Positions 28,301 through 35,367 of a stretch of DNA of 64,000 bases are shown piece after piece. Below the pieces are notes generated by a model that did no database searches, was not told the origin of the DNA, and saw nothing but the letters and a program-made list of their open reading frames with translations. Position 1 is the stretch's first letter. Every line of letters begins with the position of its first letter. This DNA comes from Eopsaltria australis (Eukaryota; Chordata; Aves; Passeriformes; Petroicidae), in contig JAVTVJ010000047.1 in NCBI GenBank assembly GCA_034509425.1, forward strand, positions 434,001 through 498,000, given 5' to 3'. A program made the position numbers and the translations under genes.

Positions 28301-31300
28301 TATTTTAGTGTAATATATCTCAAATACTTAATTACTGCATTTCATTCTACAGAATCTCCTACAACTGACAGTACAGCTGTACTAACTCACGCATGCATTG
28401 CACAGAAGATACATTACATATAGATTTTTGCACTGCCACTCCTAAGACGCAGCCTGTTTGCACAGCCTTCTTGCTGCTCTGCCCTATGGACACCCCTCTT
28501 GCATGTCCACCCCTCTTTTTCACCTTGGATGCTCCTTCCTGCTCTGTTCAAGGCTCTCCACACACCCAGAGCAGCTCTAAGTAGCTCCTGCTACCATTGA
28601 GAACTCTCTGCCTGATACAGTAGTATTAGATACACACACAGAATTTTTCTTCAGTGAAAATACAAAACAATATTTTACTGAGTTCTTCAATCCTAGTCAT
28701 TGCTGAAGGAAAGCACATAAAACTACAGCTAAGTATAAAAATCAGGAACCTGTAGCATCTTTCAACTTTGAAAGTTGGGATGAGGACAAATAACTGCTGC
28801 ATTCATATTTGAAGAGAAAACATCAAACCCTGCAGGCTCGATATATACTGTATATATTTTTATGTGCATAAATATGTTCACATACTAAACAGAGACCCCT
28901 ATCTATAGTACTATGAAATTAAGATCTATTTCTATTAAAAAGTATTAGAACTTTTTGTTTAGAAAGAACATCTGTCAGTGCTCCTTTCAACCTTCCTTCT
29001 AATTTAACAAACAAGATAAATGAGTCCCATTAAATCAATTTTATAGGCAAAGTGAGGTTTTCTTACTTCTAGTTAAAGTTATTCCTGATTTATATCAGTA
29101 GATGTGAAAAAATAATCAGATCCAAAGTGTTAGACATATGGCAACTTGACTCGTTGTACGAAGGCATATATTCAGTATCACAGAACTCAGTATGAAAGCA
29201 CCAAAATAACAAAGCATCTGAACAGTGGTTTCTCTGAGTGAAAAATGAAAAGGCAGGGGACCTGATTCTTTTCTTAAAGCAGGATTAGGACAACAAGACT
29301 TCTTTGACTTAATGACATAAATTTATGCCAAAATGTGTAAGATGGGAATGAAGCTGTTGTTACGATGCCAAAATAAAAAGGGAAATTTTAAGTAATGTGC
29401 ATCACATTAAAATTTAAAAATAACCTCTTTTTTTGGCAACAAGAGTTGCTATAATTACCTCCCAGGGAAACCATGAAAGCTGTTGTTTGGGACATCAAAA
29501 TCAAGTTAGATGAAATTTTTGCATTCTTACACAAAATTTCTCTGTGAGCAGGGAGGAAAGAGGACTTGGATCTATCAAAGTTTTACTCATGTCGTAATTC
29601 AAGTAATGTTTCAAAAACAAATTCAACAATTTATCTGTAAAAATGTAATTGTCTTTTATAGCAATGTAATATAGGAGGTAAAGTCAAAGCTTAGAAAACA
29701 CAAATACTAAGGTTATCTCAAAATACTGCACTGAACTACTTCTGAATACTTCAAAGATTTGGGGTAACACATGCTCTAATTATACCATTGCATTACTATC
29801 AAATTAAATAGCTTCTCTTTTTTTAATATACTAAAACAAGACAGGTCACCTGAGATGTCATCTATTAATATCAGCATTACAAGACCAGATTCCCAGTGGA
29901 GAGGAAAAAAAATCAGTGGGAAAGAAAAGTCTTAACTGCACCTGGATGACTATTAGCTATTTAATGCACTAACTTCTCTCATTAAACAGCTTGTCTACTC
30001 CCGTCCAGCACTTAAACTCCAAACAGAAAAGAGTATATTAAAACCAATGCAAACTGAGAGTTGATGGTAATGAGACTCATAAGGAATTTCCAGAGCTGCC
30101 TAATAATATGAAAAGAGATGATCTGATGCCTCAATAGCAGATACAGTTGTCCTGCAGATTAAGACTACTTGTTGCCATTGATGTTTTATGCTTTAATATA
30201 TTAAACTATCTCAGAGACCAAACAAGCATTCAGTTGCAGCTGAAACTTTAGGAGAAAATTTTAGTGATGATCACAGATGTATGTACAGGAGCATAGCACA
30301 ATCATAACAGGAAGGCTGGAGAAAAACCTTCTGTTTTACACAAATCTATGAGAAATCCTGAGACACTGATTTCAGTCTTACAAAATTATACCAGCATGTT
30401 ATGGGCTGTGCCCGAATTCACTCTTGATTTTAACAGCATACAGACAATGGGTCACTACAGATGCAGCTATCCAGACAATCATTAAGTCGTGGATTTCAAA
30501 GTCTACTTTAAAGAAACTGATCTGTCAGGAATGTCTGCGCATCCAGGAGGCACAGGGAAATCTGTTGCTGAAATATTTCCGAACACATAGCCGGAACTTT
30601 ATTTCATCCTAGTCAGTACAGAGAAGCCCTACAAATGTAAGAAGTTCACATCCCTTCGATGCTGAAGGAACAATGCGCACGCCATGCATCATACAGACGT
30701 AACTTTTTATGTATTTTTTAAAACCCCGTTGCTAGTACCAGTGATAAGCACTTTATGACTTTGTTTTCATTCAGAAAGGGACTCCGCAGAAATGGCAAAC
30801 CCAGCCAAAGCGGCAGCTGCGCCTAAGCGTGACTCCCGACCCGATTTACAGCACCGGGCTGCCGGGAGCCGTACTCCCGCAGGTTTACGGGGCTGGCAAG
30901 CCGGCAACCGGAGCGGGCACGGAGAGGCAGCGGGCTCCAGCGACCCCGCGGGACCACCCGGGAGGTGGACGCGGGCACCGCCGCCTTCCTCCCGACAAGG
31001 ACCCGACCCCACGGGGCAGCCGCGGGGCTGTGCCGGGCGGGGGCGGGGGCCGGGGCCGGTTCGGAGCACTCACCGCGGGGGCCGTCAGGCGGCGGATGCT
31101 CTCGCCCAGCGAGTCCAGGTTGACCCGCCGGCGGCGCGGAGCGCGGCGCGCCCCAGCGCTGGCCGCGGCGGCGGCGGCGGCGAAGGGGGTGTCGGTGGGG
31201 CCGGGGGGGCTGCGGCTGCCGTTCCAGCAGAGGCGGGACAGGGGACACTCGCCCTCCTCCTCGGGGCTCGTCTCCGGGCAGTCGGAGCCCAGCGAGCTGA

Positions 31301-31331
31301 AGGACTCTGACGAGATCTTGCGGCGGGACAT
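3326..31331 (-). CDS. GUCY1A2: GUCY1A2, soluble guanylate cyclase alpha-2 subunit (5' part, four coding exons)
   Basis: The gene encodes the alpha-2 subunit of the cytosolic NO receptor, which pairs with beta-1 (GUCY1B1) and converts GTP to cGMP. The span is a join of 31074-31331, 16086-16147, 15480-15601 and 3326-4044, read on the minus strand. The segments total 1161 nt (258+62+122+719), giving 387 codons with no stop and matching phases at each junction. Identification rests on near-identity to the alpha-2 family: an N-terminus starting MSRRKISSESFSSLGSD, then an H-NOX-like domain at about residues 95-260 and the start of HNOBA from about residue 303. Alpha-1 has a different N-terminus, so the paralogue call is firm. 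Family proteins are about 730 residues, so roughly half is present. The remaining HNOBA, coiled coil, catalytic domain and C-terminus lie left of the window. What I see is the exons; the function is family knowledge. Confidence 0.97.
7148..7751 (-). mobile_element. Solo LTR of an avian endogenous retrovirus
   Basis: On the minus strand the element starts TGTCCTGGATTTATCTGGGA and ends TTGGGCTTAAACAGCAACA, giving TG...CA termini over 604 bp. I recognise the LTR type, widespread in neoavian genomes, from its start, from the (TAA)n-rich segment and from the ending; the exact family name would need a repeat library. No retroviral genes flank it, so it is a solo LTR left by recombination. A 5-bp target duplication is not clean: ATGCC on the left against GTACC on the right, 3 of 5 matching, which suggests an old insertion. 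The tyrosine-rich open frame across it is just translated (TTA)n. Confidence 0.8.
7302..7360. repeat. (TAA)n-(TAG)n microsatellite inside the LTR
   Basis: There are about 13 TAA units followed by about 6 TAG units. The tract sits in the A-rich part of the LTR, where this LTR type commonly carries TAA-like triplets, so it most likely grew from LTR sequence after insertion. It should be length-variable. Confidence 0.95.
11455..11760 (-). mobile_element. CR1 LINE 3' fragment, about 300 bp
   Basis: The plus strand carries the reverse complement of a CR1 tail: ATCATAGAGCCATAGAAT, then GAGTTGGAAGGGACCTACAA, TCCAACTCCTGGCCCTGCAC, and further in the segment with GAATAACCTTTTCCTAACAC and CAGCTCCATGCCATT. 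It covers the 3'UTR and the end of ORF2, with scattered mutations. It is truncated at about 11760 and is oriented like GUCY1A2. Confidence 0.9.
12805..12878 (-). mobile_element. MIR SINE core remnant
   Basis: The plus strand reads TTATCTCCATTATACAGATG, then TTGAGGCACAGAAAGAATAA and ACTTGCCCAAGGTCA. This is the reverse complement of the MIR core (CTTGGGCAAG ... CTGTGCCTCA ... CATCTGTA). MIRs are ancient amniote SINEs that are rare and degraded in birds. The flanks are too diverged to delimit. Confidence 0.75.
13045..13126 (+). mobile_element. CR1 LINE 3' end fragment
   Basis: This is the CR1 terminus in plus orientation: GCAGTGCTGCATTAACAATT, GGACTTGATGATGTTAAAGG, then TCTTTTTCAACCCAAAGGAT and a decayed octamer tail. 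It is short and 5'-truncated, and antisense to GUCY1A2. Confidence 0.8.
15480..15601 (-). CDS. GUCY1A2: GUCY1A2 coding exon 3 (residues 107-148)
   Basis: The first base completes the glycine codon from exon 2. The exon then encodes YRDAEKNFHNISNRCSYTDC and SGNEETEDVSGILQCTANVL, ending with one base of the next glycine codon. This matches the alpha-2 H-NOX-like region; the acidic stretch NEETEDVSG fits the more variable loop. The acceptor is strong, with a run of pyrimidines followed by CCCTGTAG at 15602-15609, and the donor is GTATGT at 15479-15474. An overlapping minus-strand open frame in another phase across this exon is a shadow. Confidence 0.95.
15602..16085 (-). other. GUCY1A2: GUCY1A2 intron 2 (484 bp)
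   Basis: This short intron separates the 62-nt exon 2 from exon 3. It has a GTAAGT donor and a pyrimidine-rich acceptor ending CCCTGTAG. About a quarter of it is a CR1 tail at 15700-15823. No coding content is seen. Confidence 0.92.
15700..15823 (+). mobile_element. CR1 LINE 3' fragment inside intron 2
   Basis: The plus strand reads TTCAGCTGGACAGAGTGCTG, AGAAAGGTTGGACTAGATGA, GAGGTCCCTTTTCAACCTG and ATTCTATGATTGG, a CR1 terminus of the CR1-C-like type. It is antisense to the gene and ends about 100 bases from the exon 3 acceptor. Confidence 0.88.
16086..16147 (-). CDS. GUCY1A2: GUCY1A2 coding exon 2 (62-nt exon, residues 87-107)
   Basis: This short exon encodes PQTIRQTLQKTLQYFEHQVI plus the first two bases of a glycine codon. 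It corresponds to the family segment at the start of the H-NOX-like domain, just after the variable N-terminal tail. The acceptor reads ...TTCCGTAG before CCTCAG, and the donor is GTAAGT at 16085-16080. It enters in phase 0 from exon 1 and leaves two bases into the codon, which exon 3 completes with its first T (GG+T, glycine). The amphipathic pattern (TLQKTLQYFEHQV) suggests a helix. It is too small to appear as an open frame on its own and was found by reading the minus strand for the expected family sequence. Confidence 0.94.
17819..17832. repeat. Poly(A) tract in intron 1
   Basis: A run of about 13 A residues, with no recognisable SINE or processed pseudogene before it. Confidence 0.8.
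18923..21925 (-). mobile_element. Long degraded CR1 LINE (ORF2 endonuclease, RT and 3' end)
   Basis: This roughly 3 kb element reads 5'->3' on the minus strand. Its 3' terminus is at about 18923 (TCATATAGGTTTGAAGGAAC in reverse-complement sense). The 3' part, 18950-19350, contains the CR1 motifs corresponding to 'ctccaaggatg...ccacaacctctctggg'. Around 19360-19660 it matches the RT-region DNA. Minus 19771-19800 encodes GQGDYRPIKL, close to the RT motif NYRPxSL. Minus 20318-20277 encodes VEDSVLMQVINELT, the CR1 endonuclease segment. Further motifs extend to about 20850, and similar GC-rich sequence continues to about 21925, probably the 5' part. Frameshifts, stops and internal deletions (one of several hundred bases near 19345-19375, judged by collinearity with CR1 as I know it) make it inactive. 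Confidence 0.85.
24266..24330 (-). repeat. Possible ancient CR1-type fragment
   Basis: GAATCACAAACATTACGGAT and GACCATCTAGTCTAACTTC resemble the reverse complement of a decayed CR1 3' end ('ccatctagtccaac'). Only this core is similar. Confidence 0.35.
27320..27640 (-). mobile_element. Possible LTR fragment (weak)
   Basis: This is a GC-rich patch in AT-rich intron. On the minus strand it contains GTGCAATAAACCCCAGGC, a polyadenylation signal followed by sequence ending in a GT-rich stretch (CTTTTGTGACTCC), as in the R-U5 part of a retroviral LTR. I cannot find TG...CA ends or a target duplication, so this could equally be unique sequence. Confidence 0.25.
31074..31331 (-). CDS. GUCY1A2: GUCY1A2 coding exon 1 (residues 1-86)
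   Basis: The start codon is at 31331-31329. I chose it because the protein begins MSRRKISSESFSSLGSD, the conserved start of vertebrate alpha-2 subunits. The exon ends in ...RRLTAPA, followed by a consensus donor GTGAGT at 31073-31068, in phase 0. The product is a low-complexity N-terminal tail: serine-rich at residues 1-16, acidic EEEGE at 24-28, a seven-alanine run at 51-57, a basic RRAPRRRR patch at 62-69, then the conserved NLDSLGES segment that leads into the H-NOX-like region. The DNA is extremely GC-rich and lies inside a CpG island. The frame stays open upstream for 118 more codons to an ATG at 31685; I regard that as 5'UTR because conservation begins at MSRRK. Confidence 0.96.
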
Positions 31332-31707
31332 GGTGCCGCGGGCAGGGCGCGGGGCGGCGGCGGGCTCAGCGCGGGGCGGCGGGCAGCCGCGGCGGGCAGC
31401 GCCGAGCTGGGCGGGCGCGGGGGCGGCCGCCTCGCATGGCCGCGGGTGCCCCTGGGCGGGCGGGAGGCAGCGGCGGAGCCGCCGCGCGGGGCTGGCGCAG
31501 ACCGCGGCGCTGCCTCGCTCCGCGGCTCTCCGCGCCGGGCCGGGAGCGCGGGTGCCGCGCCGCGCCGCGCCGGGAGCCTTTAAAGCGGCGGCGGCGGCAA
31601 GCGCGGTGGCTGCTGCCCTCCTCTGCCTCGGCCGCCCGCCCCGCTCTCCCCTCCCCCGGCTCCCTCGCTGCTCCGCGGGGATCACGTGTTGTTTGGAGCC
31701 CTTTCCC

Positions 31708-31730
31708 CCTCCTCCTCCTCCTCCTCCTCC
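31708..31730. repeat. (CCT)n / (GGA)n microsatellite in the 5'UTR or promoter
   Basis: About seven uninterrupted CCT units on the plus strand read as GGA/GAG on the GUCY1A2 sense strand. It lies about 380 bases upstream of the start codon. Purine-rich tracts of this kind can fold into G-rich structures and vary in length; that role is inference. Confidence 0.9.
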
Positions 31731-32037
31731 CGCCTCCCCCGCCCCGCTCGCCGCCTGTCGCGCCCGGCCCCGCGCGCCGCGGCCGCCGCCGGCCCCGCTG
31801 CCCCGCGCCGGGGAGATGCCCCCAAGCCCGGCGGGGCGGGCCCAGGGCAGGGCAGGCGCTCCCGCCGCTGCCGGCTGCCGGGAGGGCGGGAAGGGCGCTC
31901 CGCTCTGCGCTTTGGAGCTGGGCTAAGGGGAAGCGGGGAGGTGGCCGGGTACCCCCGCACGGCTCCGCGGGGAGCGGCAGTGCCCGCGCGGGGCCTGGGG
32001 ACGATCCCGGGGCCCTCCCGGTGCTGCTGCCCCGGCC

Positions 32038-32058
32038 CCGCCGCCGCCGCCGCCGCCG
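32038..32058. repeat. (CCG)n trinucleotide repeat in the CpG island
   Basis: Seven CCG units are visible at the upstream shoulder of the island, about 700 bases above the start codon. Whether it lies inside the transcript depends on the unknown transcription start. Confidence 0.88.
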
Positions 32059-32160
32059 GCAGTCCCGCCGCCGTGCTGGACAGCTCCCTGGCAGCTCCGG
32101 CGTCCAGGGAAGCCGGTCCGCGCTCCCTGCCAGCCCTCCACGACAGCGAACTTCTGAATT

Positions 32161-34748
32161 TACATTAGGGAAGCTGAAGCTTAGGAAATAAATAGTTTTA
32201 AAAACTGGGGAGACAGGGTGCCGGCCATCAGCTTTCAGAAGCAAAAGTTATTGTCTTTGTGCAAGCACTGCTCCCGTTAACACTTTAGGTCACGTCCAAA
32301 ACAGCAAAGAACCTAGATTCATTCCCCTGCTACAGCCCTGCCAAGAGGAGAAAGGAGTGAGCTAGAGGACCCAAAGCAAAGGAGCTTCGATCCCAGGTGA
32401 CATGTAAGGTGTCTCCTTCCCAACTTTTCCTACTCATGCTGTCAGTTTAAATACATCTTGAGAGACTCATGCCAATAGTGATAATTCCATGTAGTTCTTC
32501 TCAGCAAAAATGCTCCAAGGAAATACAGTCTCAGCTGAAGTGGTTCGTCCTACCATCAAGGAAGACAGCTTGTCATTACTTTCCCTTTGTTCAAACAAAC
32601 TTATTTTAAAAGGCAATGATTTTAAGATCGTTTTTACTCTACCTTTTCCCTGTATTATGACATGTTTTACAACCTTATCCTTTTAAACATCTGAATGCAG
32701 CCTAAACAAGAGCTCACTGAAGAAACTAGGGAGATTTCCATAGGCACGAAGGAGCTTTTGAACACGGCCCCAGGCAGCACAAGCTGGTGTCTGGTCTCAG
32801 AGGGGGAAGAGGTCTGTGACTGAGCATGCTGCTTTTAACTGGGGTATGACAACCCTTGCCAGGACATTGCTTTCAGTGTTGTCGTCTGTTTCCCTTGACT
32901 CATGTAGTGTCTTTTTTTTTTTTAATAGCAACATATATGTCTGATAATTGAAATCTGTGGCTTGAAAGGATGTGTAGTAAAGCCAGAGTGTTCCATACTA
33001 CCTTCTCTTGCCATGTGAAGTATTACAATTGGGAGGCACAGACTTTCTTTTTGCAGTCCTGCCGATGCCAATGGGACATGACTTCACATGCAAGTAATTC
33101 ACATACAAACTTTCAGATCTGTTGTCCTCCTCTGTGTTTCCTCCTCGAGTGATTAACAATATTCATCAGTATCTGAGTGTAGGGAGGTGAAACAACCACT
33201 CTGCCTTCTTTCTTCTTCCCTCCAAAGAAATCCTCATTTTCACAGATTCTTTGAGACCTGGTGCACAAGCCCTTGCTGGCCCTCAGGGCAAGCTCCCGTC
33301 ATTGAGGGGACTCAGGAACTAAGGAGTCTGGAAGGTGCCCTTTGGTGCTAAACATCTTCCCTAGCACAGAGTACTCTGTGTTAAGATGTTAACGTTCTTC
33401 ACATGCTCCAGTTTCCATTCAATTTACTTCCTTCTCATAGACCATTTCATAGAGTCCTCAGTGATGCAAACTGGTTTCCTGGCTGATGCAGTGACAGTGA
33501 CAACTGGGTAAGAGCCACATAGTTTGCATGGAAAATGCAAATACATATTTATAAGTTCTAAACTGCTAAAATACCAAAGTGTCAACTGGTTCCATGTGCA
33601 CCACTTCAGCTATAGGGTAAGCAACTTGCTTGGAGGCAATTTGCATTTTATTCAGCACTAAGGAAAAGAGTTTCAACATGACAAAAATGACACCTTTTAG
33701 GTCTTCAGTTTCGTCTTTTTCTTGAAGTTTAAAGTAGCACTTCCCAGTGCAGCTTATTGGTAGCATTTGACAGTGCTTCTGAGTTACCCTTGCAGCTTTA
33801 AAAATTACTTTTCTCATGCTCCTCGTGGCCATATTCATTTTATGTCTATAAAATAGTGATCCTGAAGTGGAAAGAAAAATTCTCTGTCTCAGTGACTATT
33901 CCTGAGGTCATGACATCATAACCAAATGAACTTGTGTACCAAACCAACTCTTTCAGGAATGTGAAAGACATTTTCCTTCAACATCTAGATAGTGAAGTTC
34001 CCAGCTCAGCAAAAAATGCCATTAGGTTCTTCAAGTGTTCTTTTCTTCAGCTGAAGCAGAGCTTTAAGTAAACCCAGACACAATGTTGCTATTCATTGGC
34101 TAGTCTGATTCGATACAACCTTTAAAGCTTATGAAAGTAAGCCTCATACCTGCCCAATCCAGTCACTAAAGATAACAGTAGTCTTCATACTGCAACTCTG
34201 TTTGGGATTCATGACGTGCAGTGCACAGAACTGGACAGAGGAACCAGCTGGAAAACTACCAAACACCATCATAAGTTGTCTCAAGCTAAATAGAAATGGA
34301 CAGCAGAAGATTCAAGATGATGCAGATCCTGGAGGTGAGTCTGGTGAGCAAACAAGTCATTCAGTCCCTAGTTAATTATCCTCATTTTATTTCTCCTGAT
34401 CCAGACACAACCTTGGCAAAAGCTAAATACCACAGGGCTTGCTTTATCTGACAGTCAAAAGCCTTTGAGAGCCCATAGACATAGAGATTTACAGCATATA
34501 AGAGAACAAATATTCTTCTTTTATACATGTTTCATCAGCCCAAACTTGTAGTTGGCACATTATTGGATGAATAGTAGAATGTCTATAAAATGGATAAGGT
34601 TCACTAAAACAGTGCCAATGCAACTTTTCTGTCATACTACAAGAGAATGCAGTGTATGTGTCCCACATATATTGCAGGCACTTCAGAAAAAAATTGAGTA
34701 TTTTTAATTATTTTACAATTTCTAATGCATACTTACTCTTCTCATTAG
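32161..34748. other. Intergenic, upstream of GUCY1A2; nothing recognised
   Basis: This is AT-rich flank directly upstream of the CpG island. The open frames are short and unrelated to known families, and no repeat was recognised. Proximal enhancers could lie here, but nothing in the sequence shows one. Confidence 0.6.
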
Positions 34749-35367
34749 ACAGCTGCAGCTGAACATGATCCAGAGTGTGCCCAGGTGGCCAAGAAGGCCA
34801 GTGGCACCTGGCCTGGATCAGCAATGGTGTGGCCAGCAGGAGCAGGGCAGTGACCGTCCCCCTGTACTCGGCACTGCTGAGGCCACACCTCCAATCCTGT
34901 GTTCAGTTCTGGGCCCTCACTGCAAGAAAGACATTGAGGGGCTGGAGCGTGTCCAGAGAAGGGCAAGGGAGCTGGGGAAGGGTCTGGGGCACAAGTGCTG
35001 TGAGGAGCAGCTGAGGGAGCTGAGGGTGTTCAGCCTGGAGGAAAGGAGGCTCAGGGAGACCTCATCACTCTCCACAGCTGCCTGGAAGGAGGGTGGAGCC
35101 AGGTGGGGGTCAGTCTCTTCTCCCAGGTAACAAGTGATAGGACAAGAGGACATAGCTTAAAGTTGTGCCGGGGGAGATCCTGGAAGGACATCAGGAACAA
35201 TTTTTTTTTCCACAGAAAGGGTGGTTAAGCATTGGATTGGGCTGCCCAGGGAGGTGATGGATTAGTGCTGTGGTTTAGTTGACAAGATTATGATTGGTCA
35301 AAAGTTGGACTTGATGATCTTAGAGGTCTTTTCCAACTTGAATGATTCTGTGTCTCTGTGATTCTAA
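34749..35367 (+). mobile_element. CR1 LINE 3' fragment, about 620 bp
   Basis: This is a typical CR1 tail in plus orientation: GCTGAACATGATCCAGAGTG, GTGCCCAGGTGGCCAAGAAG, GAGGAGCAGCTGAGGGAGCT, TTCAGCCTGGAGGAAAGGAG, GGACTTGATGATCTTAGAGG, ending TTCTGTGTCTCTGTGATTCT. It covers the 3' end of ORF2 plus the 3'UTR. The frame is broken, with a gap near the 'gaggtgatgga...ttagtgctgtggtt' segment. It starts at almost the same consensus point as part of the copy at 48941-49701. Confidence 0.93.

Larger units (their letters stand above)
16148..31073 (-). other. GUCY1A2: GUCY1A2 intron 1
   Basis: This 14.9 kb first intron lies between the exon 1 donor GTGAGT and the exon 2 acceptor. Its main insertion is a long decayed CR1 at 18923-21925. 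A possible old CR1 piece lies near 24266-24330 and a possible LTR piece near 27320-27640. GC-richer but unrecognised sequence lies at about 27640-28000. The rest is AT-rich and I see nothing coding in it. Confidence 0.85.
30780..32160 (-). promoter_or_regulatory. GUCY1A2: CpG island with GUCY1A2 promoter, 5'UTR and exon 1
   Basis: There is an abrupt switch from AT-rich intron to very GC-rich, CpG-dense DNA near 30780 and back near 32160. The island covers the donor, exon 1 and about 830 bases upstream of the ATG, which is the normal layout of a vertebrate CpG-island promoter. Candidate sites read directly: an E-box CACGTG at 31683-31688, a GC box GGGGCGGG at 31833-31840, and CTTTAAAG at 31578-31585, which could act as a weak TATA-like element for minus-strand transcription. 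The transcription start cannot be fixed from sequence, so the 5'UTR (from 31332 upward) has no firm outer end. Antisense open frames through the island result from the lack of AT-rich stop codons. Confidence 0.85.

Noticed and set aside
30829..31926. 365-codon plus-strand open frame and several other long frames in the GC-rich block
   Set aside because: They are antisense or off-frame to GUCY1A2 exon 1 and its 5'UTR. Long frames are expected where AT-rich stop codons are rare.
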